Under the pieces are notes generated by a model. It was not told the DNA's origin, did not search any database, and saw only the letters and a program-made list of their open reading frames with translations. DNA of 64,000 nucleotides from Teratosphaeria epicoccoides (taxonomy: Eukaryota; Ascomycota; Dothideomycetes; Mycosphaerellales; Teratosphaeriaceae): NCBI GenBank assembly GCA_021401465.1, contig JADDMT010000139.1, positions 1 through 64,000 of the forward strand, read 5' to 3'. The stretch's first letter is position 1, and each line of letters starts with the position of its first letter. The translations under genes were made by a program, and so were the position numbers. Of this stretch, positions 20,866 through 31,634 are shown in pieces.

Positions 20866-22441
20866 TAGACATGCATTCAACACGCTCGAGGACCATGTCC
20901 ACCATGAATCACGGCACCAGACGTGGAAGCAGAGTCCAGCTTGATCAATAAGGCATTACAGACAGACCCTGGGCAGGTGGCATTGGGAACGGCGTCCTGG
21001 GTAGCATATTGATTTTGGCGTAGGCGGTGCTCGTGTTCCTATTCGGACATTTGAGCTTGAATCCATTCATGTACATGATGAACAGCAGCAAGCATTGGTA
21101 CCATAACATCGTTCCAACTGGAGTTTACTCACGAGAAGCACGGCAGTGCGGGCGAGCAGCAGCCCCCAAGCAAGTCACAGACGGCAGACTCAGCGAGCCT
21201 TCTGGAAATGACCTGCTACATACATTTGGTATGCGCATACATGCAGATGCACGGCCGCCTGGCCGCAGTCTGGAGAAATCCAACCACCAGAATTGTGGAT
21301 CGTCGGTACGTATCTGCCAGCGACATACGCGGCTGCCATGTGCTGTAGTTCACACGTGTTGATACATTATTGTGCACAACGCTTCGGCCTCTGCACAGAA
21401 GACAGGGCTGACGAGCCCAAAGGGATTTTGTGCATGCTCTTCTTGGCTGCTGCATGGATTCCGCTACACGCATGCGAGTCTGACGGCAGAACGCCCGCTC
21501 TCTTGACGAAGTCACCACCCGGCGAGCGAGGGAACAGGGGAGCGGACAGAGGGGCAACAATGCTGCCGCTCGCTCATCGTGTGGAAGTGGCGTGGTTACG
21601 GGCGCTTGCTAGACAAAGCAACGCGTCAAGCGATGCCGATGGTATTTATGAAAGTCTGCTGACCGTGCGAGACCGGTACATGCGGGGCGCGAGAGCGTTC
21701 GCAGGATGTGAAAGCGTTTCTGAGTTCGCATGAGGGTGTGCTGGCAGGTGCTGAGCTAGTCGTGCAGACGGCGCATGGAAGCCCCCTCATCCCACGTTGG
21801 CGGTCAAGGTCGATCGCGGACGGGAAGTCGGGATGGCTCAAATGCGGCTTGGAACGGTTGGTGCTGTTCTGGACACAGAGCTGACGAAGAGATCAATAGG
21901 TGTTGAGCGGTCCAAAAGAAATGCGCGCCGATAATTAAGCGATAAGCTGAATTTATATAAAAGTATAACCTGTATACCGAGTCCTATGCTCCGTCGAACC
22001 AAAAAGCCGCAGCCAAGGTTCCTATTATAAACTCCAGAAGTCAAGTCTACCGCACCCAAGAAATCCTGAGCTCAAGCGCCTTTCCAGCAGCATAGACGCC
22101 GCAGTACTCGCTGATGGGGTATAATCAAGCAGGAAGCATACTTTTGTCCGAGCGCGCCAGTATGGTGCCAGTAGCAGTGCAGAACGCCAGATCGCTGCTG
22201 TGACTCACAACAAGACCCGTGCGCCGTCCGGGCACCCATGGACAAACGCGTGCAACTGTGTCCAAGCCAAACAGATCTATACTCGTACATTCTTGTGCTC
22301 AATAGTGAAATATCGAATCCAGTGTTCCGTCCGTAAATCCCGTCAAGCAAATCGATCGATAGAATCCCGCTCCCATGCTGTATCAGATGATGATGGGGTA
22401 AATCTCAGGGCAGCAATGTTTCGCAATTCCAGTCGCCACTC
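20866..22441. other. Convergent gene-free stretch
   Basis: About 1.6 kb between the 3' ends of GDE1 (plus) and the next gene (minus). The open frames found have no domain, signal peptide or plausible exon structure. No tRNA or repeat was recognised. It is unusually long for a convergent gap in this window. Confidence 0.5.
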
Positions 22442-23671
22442 CTAGGCAGAAGGGTTGCGCAGGATGTCCTCGCAATTGGCATCGAAGCGCATGGACCACA
22501 GCCTCATTCCTGTCATCAACTTCTCCGTCCGCTCCAGCTCCCTGTGTCGTCCAAACATCGAGTCCACGAATTCACATCCACTGTTTTTCCCCATCGTGAT
22601 CTTGGCACCCGTTCCCCTGCTCTCCTTCTTCGCTGCCTTCCACATATAATTCTCGCAAAGCTTCAAAAGCTTGTTGAATCTCTGCCACAGTCTTTCTCCT
22701 GACTCCAAGAAGTCATCCACGAGATCCCTTTTGGCAGTCTGTCGGATCCTGCTCATAGAATCTTCCGATCGCTTAATCTTGCCTGCCAGTTGTATGAGTA
22801 ATAGCCACAGTTCACCAGCTATCTCGACGATCGGGGTCGCCGCTCCGTAGAAGAAGACGGCCCAGTCATAGATCCACTTCCCAAGAGAATTGGCATCGAA
22901 GACGCTGCCCAATAGCAGTATGGGCTCCTCGGTCGGATCCCAGTTTTTGTAAGAGTATCCCGCCGGAATGCCTGCGCGACGCGCATCCTCTTCTGTTGCC
23001 GTCGGTGGCGGCTTGTGGGCAGTGCTCGTACGTGGTCTTGGCGGTGGCGTCGGACGTGCAGGCTTGCTGGCGGAGTAGGAGGATCTTCGCGGCTTCGACT
23101 TTCGATCTGGCTCTGCAGCAGTGTAGATGGGCACCTGATCATGACAGCGATGATCAGCGCGTGACTCGTAGTGGTAATGCTGGCGTCGCTGCCGCGGCTG
23201 GCTGTACGGCGGCGGGTGCTGCTCGTATTTTTCGTAGCGTGGCAGATACTCGTGCCCAGGATCATCATCGTGCTCGTCACAGACGTAGACATATTGCGAT
23301 CGAGGGTCGTAGTAGTGTTTTTTGCTACTGCGCTGCTTGCTGCCGCCGTCGCGCTTGCGACCAGAGCCACTTACATAGTCTGTCCTTCGTTGCGGCGTCG
23401 ATGGCGCAGATGCATAGCGATCCGGTGTGGTGTAGTGGAACTTTGTCGTGGTCTCCTTCGGTGTCGCGTACGAGGTCTTGGTCGCGTACGTGAAATCTGC
23501 TGTGGAACGCCGAGCGTGACCCCTTGTTTGCGGCGATGGTGTATAGCTGTAGTGCCGGGTTGAGTAGTATGGATAGTCGCCGGTGCCGGGCGAAGTCCTT
23601 GGGGGCGTTTGTGTGTAGTATGATGTTGTGAAATGCGGCGGGTGCGTCGCATATCCTGCCGTCTGGAACAT
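22442..23671 (-). CDS. Disordered Tyr/Pro-rich fungal protein with a conserved C-terminal helical domain
   Basis: Single exon of 409 aa from the ATG at 23671. Residues 1 to about 240 are low-complexity and rich in Tyr, Pro, Ser, Thr, Arg and His, with many short polar repeats, and are probably disordered. From about residue 245 (AGIPAGYSYKNWDPTEEPILLLGSVF, given here only as the GYSYKNW and LLGSVFDANSLGKW blocks) the protein becomes ordered, predicted helical, with conserved-looking Trp and Leu positions. It ends NCEDILRNPSA. Proteins of this type are common in filamentous fungi and are sometimes labelled by weak similarity to a plant-type cell-wall protein; that label has no functional support here. 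There is no signal peptide or membrane segment. Function unknown. Confidence 0.75.
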   Translation of the reverse strand: MFQTAGYATHPPHFTTSYYTQTPPRTSPGTGDYPYYSTRHYSYTPSPQTRGHARRSTADFTYATKTSYATPKETTTKFHYTTPDRYASAPSTPQRRTDYVSGSGRKRDGGSKQRSSKKHYYDPRSQYVYVCDEHDDDPGHEYLPRYEKYEQHPPPYSQPRQRRQHYHYESRADHRCHDQVPIYTAAEPDRKSKPRRSSYSASKPARPTPPPRPRTSTAHKPPPTATEEDARRAGIPAGYSYKNWDPTEEPILLLGSVFDANSLGKWIYDWAVFFYGAATPIVEIAGELWLLLIQLAGKIKRSEDSMSRIRQTAKRDLVDDFLESGERLWQRFNKLLKLCENYMWKAAKKESRGTGAKITMGKNSGCEFVDSMFGRHRELERTEKLMTGMRLWSMRFDANCEDILRNPSA

Positions 23672-26600
23672 CGAGAGTCGATGTGAGGCGTCCAGACGCG
23701 CCTCTGGTCGTTGTAATGTTCAAATTCTCGTGGGGCTGGAGTCTTTCTCGTGTCCACTGGGTGGTTATTCCGGACCGTGCGGTCGACAATGAGGTTTGAG
23801 CGGGCGCGAAGAGGCAAATTGTCTCGTCGTGGTCGTCTGTCCGTACATTGAGATGGTTGGAAGGATTTGCAGAGGTTTGCAAATCAAGGAGGGATCCAGA
23901 AACGGCCCCGTGACTTGGTAGTCGGGTTGATAGTATGAGTAATTGTGTAGTGGTGCCGAATTTGTTACGCTGGGCGCGAACAGAGAGCGAAGGAAAGGGA
24001 GGAGGTTGGTACAGCAGCGCACCAATATACTTCAAGAGCCGAGCCTCCTGCTTGGCGTGCCCGGCAAGGGGATCCCGATCGCGTTGTGGCTGAGAATGGA
24101 AGGTTAACGATGCGGTCTGTGTGTCGTTCTGGCGAATGAGCGACTCCAAAACAGCGGTAGCATAAATTGGGATGAGTCGAATGTTGAAAGGCTCTGACGG
24201 ACGGGCCGGGTGACGGTTGCCGCCAAAGGAGGCCCAAGCGGAAGCATCACCTAGGGGCGGGGACAGGCCACGCACCATGCCTTGTTGCATGAAGTGTACT
24301 ATGGTATACCTGGCCGCTGCGAACAGCGAACAATCACTCTACAGTAGTATCATCTCGCTCGCAGGCTCAGGAACCCGTGCTACCCACACGAGCGACTACG
24401 ATACCTGATACCTGTCTTGCCCAAATGAGCACAGCCGCCCGCTGTAGCACCTGCGCCGACATGCGAGCTGCTTCGCCTGCGCAATCACATAAGCACCGCG
24501 TCCTCGTGCGACCAGGGCTACCTCCGTATGCTTCGCGAGGATTCTGCTTCTAATTCCGGCAATCATGAGTCACTCCTGAGGCGGTGGCGACAACAGGACC
24601 AGGCGCGAGAATGTCGGAAAGCCTGCTTTCTCCCTGCTCTGTTTGCGCTGATGAGTCCGCATTATTCTCATCTGTTTCCTCTGCGTGCGCTAGGTCGGTG
24701 CGTCAGTGTTTGACACCTCATCGCGTGTCAGCACGGTGAACCAATCACATCCGTGGCGTTTTCCGGCTGCATGCGCTGCCTGCCGACACGCCCTCGTACA
24801 GTAGCTGCATCTACCTACTCCAAGCACTTTGCATGGCACGGAATATCGGGACATCATGATGATTCAGCCTGTCCAGGTGCTCGGTGCCCGCCACGGTTTT
24901 GGGAAACGTGCGACGGATGGAACCGTCAGCTTCCCACGTCCACGGAGATGAGCTTGTTTGCGCTGAGGTTTGCGGCTCAAAACAGCGTCACCCCTGGTTG
25001 TAGATAAATTGGTCCGGGCGGAAATAGCAAGATCGTATTGCCGTCTAGCATGTGCCTCTTCGTGCAGCGTGAGGGCCAAGTTGGACAATTTGCAACTCAG
25101 CAGCAACGGAACATTCTCTCCAGGAGGCCTTCATTGGTCCTGCTTGGATATTTGTCCGGGTTTATTGGCGCAACTGAGAATTGATCCTGCTAGCGCCACC
25201 TCACCGATGCTTTCCGGCCAATCGCGAGCTCACCGCTGCACGAAAGCCCAGGAGGAAGGGGCTCGTCACAGCACCAGTTTGACACAAGCGGTGGAGATCA
25301 TTGGCGTGGCCTCGTGAGTCTGGACCTCTCTGAAATCGTTGGGAAGAACAGCTTCAGGGCCACCTGATGATGAGGAACAGCAGACGCCTCCCACGGAGTC
25401 GGCAGCCCGCGTTGAGATCTGCGACACTGCCAAACAAACCTGGATGAGAGACATGTTTCAGTGCCGCACAACAAGCAGCACGTCTTAACGCTATTGCTAT
25501 ACATTGCCACATAGTCCGAAGCAGCAACCACTTGAGAGCCGTGCGATGTTTCTCCACCTTTCCCGCTAATGGTTACTTGCATATGCCATCAGTCAAAAAG
25601 GACCTTGGCCTCCAGTGGCGACGGCTGTGCAGCCACTGTCGCCGAACAGAGTAGGACGCACAGGCGCAGGGCCTCGCAGCGGACAGACACAGCAGACGCC
25701 TCGAGTACAACCCCCTTCCTACTCGACGCCGACGGGAGCTTTTCTCCTCGCTCCTCGCTCTTCGCTGTACGTTATTATCGAAGATTTTCCGGTGCATGTG
25801 ACAACGCGGCGGCAAGGAGAGCGGCATGAGTCAGTGCAATAAACATGGGACCAGCGGTCAGGGTGGCGCTGCATGCAAGCTGAGTGCTGGCCTTCGTGAG
25901 TGGTACACAGACCGGCCGTTGCCGAGAGCTCATTGTCGAGCCTTGGTGGTCGGTGCATGTATTCCTTCCTGCGTTTTGCGCTTCGCTGCTTGCGACCGGG
26001 ACGATATCTCTTCGGGACGCTGCAGCGAGAAGCTCGCAGCAGACTGCGAAAATCAGGTCACGATGCGCATGCCATTACTGCTTGTGGACGTGAACAATCC
26101 AGCTCTAGGTTGCATCCGAAGCTCACATATGTTGCCTTGTGGGGTCCTGTGGCAGCACCAGTCGCATGCTATGATCCATGCGTACGAGAGTACCTGAATG
26201 TGACAAAATTTACCGGTCGATCTAGAGTACGGCGGGTGCCTGCCACTGCCAAGAGCATGTTCCTGCTTCGGAAGATCGACCATGCTGTGCCTTGTCCTCC
26301 GGGGGTGCACAGCTGTTGATGGACACGACATCGAGCCAGTAAAAGCGCACGACAGCGGACTCCATCACACGCGACTACCTGTATCACGTCTACGTGGCTG
26401 TCTGGTGGTGTCTTTGCACGCAAGTAACCTCAAAATTGGTTGCCGGATTCAGACTGATCAGTCGCACCTGAGGCTGCAAGTGCAAGATTCCGACGTACGC
26501 CATGAAGTGCCATCCCAAGTGCTAAGATCTTGAGTCCGACCGAGAATGGGTCTCGTGGTAATGTACTCGGCGGTTTCAGACGATATTTGCCGTGCTTTTG

Positions 26601-27034
26601 CCCCTGCTTTGCCATGCATTCGCATAAGCGTGGAGGAAAGATGATTCTCATGAGTCCCCATACTACACTTCTGCAGATGCTTTCAAGCCAATATCACTTG
26701 TGTCGTACACAGTTCCGACTCAATGCAATCTGTTCCCGCGTCGATAGACATCCACAGCGGGGTTGTAGAAAAGTCGAATCTGAAGACTCCGCCACCACCG
26801 ATCCGTTGACACTTGCACACCTGTCGAGCAAGAATCATGCGAGGCATCATAGCCGTCTTTCCCCTGATCTGTGTCGAAGTCACAGGTTGTTACTACAATA
26901 GAGATAAAACGTGGCCTGAGAAGGTGTGGTGCAATTACAATGGCATTGACGTGGATACAGTGGGATATCGCCACCTGTGGATGGCAAGCAGCACGCAACT
27001 TATATACCTTATCCCGGTCTGACTCCCTGGGTAG
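23672..27034. other. Gene-poor stretch
   Basis: About 3.4 kb in which I could not support a gene. A 321-codon minus-strand frame (24290-23325) overlaps the first exon of the preceding gene in another frame and has no domain, so it is treated as chance. Short frames near 24.5, 25.6 and 26.0 kb likewise lack features. Since elongin C a little further on is split into small exons, a missed multi-exon gene remains possible. No tRNA B box was recognised. Confidence 0.4.
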
Positions 27035-27480
27035 TGTGACGGAACCGAGCCTCCCCAAGTCTTCCTTGCAGGCCAATGTACGGCGCAACCCAAGATAACC
27101 AGACCAGGATCAAGTGCCTGGTGCTGCGGTCTAGATGATCAGCCAATTTCGCAATGGTACACAGCCCGATGCAATCCTGACGGCTCAGATGGGGATGGCA
27201 CTTGCGACTATGCTGGCTTCGTCACGATTTGTGTGGGTGTGAATTCGATGCAGGTGTGTATAGACCCTCTCGCTGACCAACAGAGCGGTGTGCTGCAAAT
27301 CAAAGAATGGCCGCCCACGATCCTCTGATGAAGTATTATCGTAGAAAGATCAGCGCAGTGTTGGACATTCCTGTGGGAAGGAACTCAACGGGAGGCACAC
27401 GGTGTGGTCCATTAGATGCGAATGGCACTTTTACCGGATTCACAAAATGTGCATACGACGTGACATTGGGAGGATGGTAG
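27035..27480 (+). other. Candidate Cys-rich coding segment, gene structure unresolved
   Basis: A plus-strand frame open from 27035 reads with dense, ordered cysteines: GQCTAQ, WCCGLDD, TARCNPDG, GTCDYAGFVTIC. A GTGTGA donor at 27237 and a CTGACCAACAG acceptor ending at 27283 (47 nt, CTGAC branch point) join it in frame to 27284-27480. That second part reads ERCAANQ and TRCGPLDANGTFTGFTKC before a stop. The RCxP..DG/DANG pattern occurs in both parts, suggesting an internal repeat. No signal peptide exon could be fixed. A plus-strand ATG at 26939 would connect in phase through a 41-nt intron (27031-27071), but that intron is short and the N-terminus is not convincing. It could be a secreted Cys-rich protein or its remnant. 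Confidence 0.3.
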
Positions 27481-27672
27481 TGGCTTTACATGCAATGCTG
27501 CGGGCCAAATGCTTCGATGGAGAAGATCGACATGTACACCACTATGATTGCCTCAAAATGATTTACGGCATACTTGCATGTCATGCCCACCGCTCGTCTC
27601 CAGCTCACTGCTTGGCGCTGTGCTCAGGTATCGTTGTGCATATATTATCGTCGCTGTACAACGGGAAGTCGG

Positions 27673-28128
27673 TCAACAGTCCAGGAAGTCTGCAGCCATC
27701 AACAGCTCAAGACATAGCTACAGAAGAGCCATTAGACTCATACAGGTTGGTGAAACTGCCCAGGACGTACCTCTGTTGGGAAGTCCATGTCAGGTACATC
27801 TTTGGCTTCTCTGTTCCTTTCGTTGTAGTAGAGGTACTCACAGACCTTCTCCAGAACAATGCCACTTGTGCAGTATCAGTGAGAGCCACCATGGCAGCAG
27901 ACAAGGTGACAGCTTACTTCAGGTCATCGAGGTGGCATGTATTTTCTTTTGCCTCGAGAAATCCACCTGGCGCGGTATCAGCGTAACGGAGCCATAGCAG
28001 CGTATCGATAGAACAGTACTTGATGGGTCTAGCATGCGTCTGATTGTTCCAGAGATGCATGCCGTGCTTCGTTGGAGGATGAATCGGAAGCCGTCATTCG
28101 ATACTAAGGTGACGTAGTCAGGAGACAT
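27673..28128 (-). CDS. ELC1: Elongin C (Skp1/BTB-fold adaptor)
   Basis: Four small exons on the minus strand: 28128-28020, 27966-27918, 27864-27771 and 27717-27673, each separated by a 53-nt intron, giving 98 aa. Exon 1 holds YVTLVSNDGFRF and ACISGTIRRMLDP; exon 2 FLEAKENTCHLDDLN; exon 3 GIVLEKVCEYLYYNERNREA and KDVPDMDFPTE; exon 4 LCLELLMAADFLDC and stop. These are the diagnostic elongin C blocks in order, and every junction keeps frame. Elongin C pairs with elongin A and cullin 3 in fungi to ubiquitylate RNA polymerase II stalled at damage. The substrate link is known for yeast; here it is inferred. The third acceptor-side junction uses AAG at intron 2. Because the exons are short, no long open frame marks this gene. 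Confidence 0.95.
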
Positions 28129-28920
28129 GTTGCATGTGGCAGTGATCTATTATTATTATTGCGAATTGGCCGTCAAGTAAGCTCAGAAATGGAAGTGGAA
28201 GTCGCGCACGTCGCGCTGCTGAAGAAACACGTTAGGGATCACAAAAAGCGGGCCTTTGACTTCACCTGTCGGTCCCTCAGAATCCCTTGTGCATGATCCC
28301 AGGTATCAGACTGCGGGACACTAGAGGAGAATAAAAGCAGCCGAGACATTTGCAGTGCTCGAATGAGACAGTAACACGAATGACGACGACCATCGCGGCG
28401 AAAAGGGGATTGAAGTCTCAGGAAACGGGCGATCTAGAGCCTGTCTGCTTGGTTCAGGACGGCGCAGCCTCCAGGCGACTGGGCGGCATTGGACAGATTG
28501 AACCACGCATCCTGAACACAAAACAGTCACTACGTCGTCGACTGTTCAACCTTCACATCAAGCGAGCAACTACGACTACGAGCACTCGGCTGGCTGAACG
28601 GGTAATCAGCCATGGCAGCGGGCAATTATCCGTCAAATCAAGCAGGCACTCGCATCAATCGGTCGACCGGCCAACTGCCCGACTTGGACCGACGACGTCC
28701 ATGTTCGAAATGGTGCATTGGCATTCTCTTGACCCTTCAGGAATTCGCAAGGTGGCCAAATAAGGGAGACTACGTGGCATTGGTGTCTTCTGAATGGTAA
28801 CGTGATGCCTCCTTGAGGTGCCATACTCTATACTATACATGTCAATTGTCCTGGAGGTTGGCCGTGTGGTTGCCAGCATCGAAGATCCTGATCCAGCCCT
28901 GACGCAAGGTCCGACTCCAC
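28129..28920. other. Intergenic stretch upstream of elongin C
   Basis: Contains the elongin C promoter side and the 3' flank of the small Cys-rich gene. A short ATT-type triplet run lies near 28149-28161. The 137-codon plus-strand frame (28350-28763) has no recognisable feature. Confidence 0.45.
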
Positions 28921-29199
28921 CTAGTTGTCCGTGCAGGTGGATGACGCCTTGATCTTGCCCTGGGAAGGTTTCAGTGGAATGCGCCGATGTCTTCAGTGGC
29001 GGGGCTCTGCTCAACGTACCTCTGCGTCTACTGGGCAGCACTTGTAGGTGGTATTATCGAGGCAGGTTGTGAGCCATGTACGAGAGCAGAGCGAGGAGTC
29101 GACGGTGCCGGCAGCGAGCAGCTTGCAGCAGCTTGGTACGCTGCCAGTGCTGCAGGCCATAGTAGTAGCCGCAGAAGCAACGAGCGCGAAAGCCTTCAT
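28921..29199 (-). CDS. Small secreted eight-cysteine protein with hydrophobin-type C-CC-C-C-CC-C pattern
   Basis: Two exons, 29199-29020 and 28959-28921, giving 72 aa. The 60-nt intron has a GTACGT donor and CCCAG acceptor. The first 15 residues (MKAFALVASAATTMA) form a short secretion signal. The mature part has exactly eight cysteines in the order C, CC, C, C, CC, C with spacings of 7, 12, 7, 7 and 13. The eighth cysteine comes from exon 2, which supports the splice model. This order is the hydrophobin signature, but the C4-C5 loop of 7 is far shorter than the usual class I or II loop and the protein is small. It may be a minimal hydrophobin-like surface protein or a small secreted Cys-rich effector. 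Hydrophobins coat aerial hyphae and spores; effectors act on other organisms; neither role is shown here. Confidence 0.75.
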
Positions 29200-29806
29200 G
29201 TTGTTGGTAGAGGCCGTATGACAGCTGGGTCTGAGTAGTTTAGATTGTCGATGGTTTGATGGAGACTGTGGTAGTAGTGGTGCTGTGTCCATAGTTGGAT
29301 GTCTTCTCTCTATTTGTAGTTGAATGTACGCGTCCCCTGCAAGCGCAGGCTTCAAAGCAAGAAGCACACATGTTCCAAATAGTGTATTGGACGTTCGCTT
29401 GTAGTGCGGGCCGGCGTATCCGGGTCATTTGGCTTTGGAGGGTCGAGACTGTGGCCAAGCCGCCATGAGGATACGAGGACCAAGTTTTGCATGAAGTTTT
29501 CGACCTTGCCCACGAAACTCAGCAATCACTGCGATATGGTCTTTTCGAGACTGGCCTAGATCTCCGAACCCTGAACCATCAGCTGTCGATTGCCGGTTCG
29601 TAAGACTTCCCTGGGTATAGTCATGAGGCTGGATCTGCTTTACGAAATTTCACCTTACTGGCCCCGACATGAGTGCATACATGGCATGTGTTGTATGGTG
29701 TCGACTTGTAGGACCATTGTCATCAGGGCAAACTCGTGAGACACGTCTGTGCATTTGAAGCCACCAAGAAATGTACGCGGAACGCCTTCGCTCAAGCATT
29801 ATTGAT
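29200..29806. other. Intergenic stretch
   Basis: Upstream of the small Cys-rich gene, 29200-29330 looks like a 5' leader, with a CA/CT-rich run before the ATG and a TACAAATAG element about 120 bp upstream. The rest shows no coding signal. Confidence 0.45.
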
Positions 29807-31634
29807 CTATGATGCTGGAACCTTGCCAGCATCCTTTTGGACGTTCCAACCCTACGACTTCGAGTCAGTATGCTGTTAACAATATGTGGTGATGGACACG
29901 CAGATTACCTGGTAGTTGTTGTCGAGAGAGCCGTGCAGACTGTCCACGTATTCGACCATGCCACCAGCCCAGTTGAGAGGCTCGACACGCTTGCCTGGAA
30001 TGTTCGCGCCAGAGTACCTGGAATAAACGTATTAGTAACTAGGGTAGATAACATCCCCCATCGAATGATTCGGCTTACCATGACTTTGCAAGAGGGAAGA
30101 GAGTTGCATCCCACTTCTCGTTCATTCGCTTGGTCCAGTCATCTTCCGCCTCCTTGGTCGCCTCGAAGCGCGTGATGCCCTCAACCTTGGCGCGCTTCAT
30201 GACCTCCTCAACAAACTCGGCCTGGAACTGTGTGCACGACGGGCCGTTGGAGAATGCAGTGGGTGCCTGTGGTCCATAGAGGAAAAACATATTGGGATAG
30301 CCTGGAATGGCGATGCCCATGGAGGTCTGAAGGCGGTCCTTCCAGTGGTCAGCGATGTTACCACCATTGGTGCTGCGGATGTCGAGCTGTGCAAGGGAGC
30401 CGGTGACGGAGTCAAAACCAGTGGCAAGAATCAGGACGTCGACCTCGGCAAGACCCTTGTCCGTCCGCAGACCGTTCTCCTCAACGGCAGTGATTGGATG
30501 CTTGTTGATATCGATCAAATCGACGTGGTCTTTGTCAAGTGTCTCGTAGATGTGCTGCTCGAGGGACGGACGCTTGGTGCCCCAGGGGTGTGGTGCCTTC
30601 TCAGGGGCAAGAATCTCCTGCTTCTCTGGGTTCTTCACACGCTTGAGGACTTGGTTTCGCCAGAACTTGTACGCCTCGTCGTTGGCCTTTTGGTCGAACA
30701 ACATGTCCTTGTATGTGTTCAACCAGAACCTGAAGCCACCTTCCTCAACCATAAGGTGGTGATAGAACTTCTCGCGCTCTTCAGGAGAGTCGTCGAAAGT
30801 ATTCTTCTCGACGAAGTCGTACGTGAAGCCAGCAAAGGTCTTCCGAGTGTCCGCAATGGCTTTCTCATAGTCACCATTGGCCTTCTTCTTCTTCTCCTCT
30901 TCGGCGTCCAGCATCCTTTGGTTCATTGGAAGACAGAAGTTTGGCGTACGGATGTAGAGTGTGTAGTGCTTGGCGTTGTCGGCCAGGGTCTGTGCGACCT
31001 GGATGCCAGAGGCACCAGTGCCGATCTGAGCAATGCGCTTGCCCTTGAGGTTGACGCCATGCTGGGGCCAGACAGCGGTGTGGTAGACGTCGCCCCGGAA
31101 ATTGCTAAGCCCGGCGATTGGTGGGCTATACTTCTTGGACGCAAATCCAATGCAAGGGATGAACCACCGAGCGTAGATCTGGCTACCGTCCGAGCACTCA
31201 ACGAGCCACTGTTGCCTCTTTTCGTCGAACTCTGCGGCATCTACGTGCTTGCTGTATTCAGTGTGCTCGTCGATCTTCCACTTCTTCTCAACGAACTTAA
31301 AGTAGCGACGGAGCTCTGGCCAACCGGCGTAGCGCTCCTTGAACGTGAATTCCTCCCAGAGTTCCTTGTCGAAAAGCTGGTAGATCGGTGTATCACTGTC
31401 GACGCGAGCGCCAGGGTAGCAGTTCCAATACCTTTCGGGAAATTAGTAGGCATTTTCAGGACACCCGACCTCGTCATGTACTGACCAAATTCCGCCCGAT
31501 GCCTCACCCTTCTCATAAATCGTCACCGAGTAACCAAGTCTCCGGAGTCGGTTCAGCAAGGTGAAGGAAGCGAATCCTGCACCGACGAGGAGGACATCGG
31601 TCTCGGGAATCTGAGTCTCGCCAATGGAACCCAT
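29807..31634 (-). CDS. Baeyer-Villiger-type flavin monooxygenase
   Basis: Four exons on the minus strand: 31634-31486, 31431-30079, 30017-29909 and 29851-29807, giving 551 aa, a normal size. The N-terminal FAD-binding motif is GAGFAS (18-23), with Ala-Ser where Gly-Gly or Ser-Gly is usual. The BVMO fingerprint FRGDVYHTAVW (161-171) matches FxGxxxHxxxW, followed by the NADPH motif GTGASG (187-192) and the ATGF motif in the C-terminal half. Exon 3 encodes WYSGANIPGKRVEP, which recurs near the end of this family and confirms that the stop seen just past exon 2 lies in an intron. Such enzymes insert oxygen next to a ketone using NADPH and O2. The substrate is unknown. No PKS, NRPS or other biosynthetic gene is nearby, so I do not place it in a metabolite cluster. 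Confidence 0.93.

Noticed and set aside
23325..24290. 321-codon minus-strand open frame
   Set aside because: Overlaps the Tyr/Pro-rich gene in another frame; low-complexity sequence with no start context or domain.
30345..31484. 379-codon plus-strand open frame
   Set aside because: It lies wholly antisense to the BVMO gene, has no domain, and is explained by the codon bias of the real gene.
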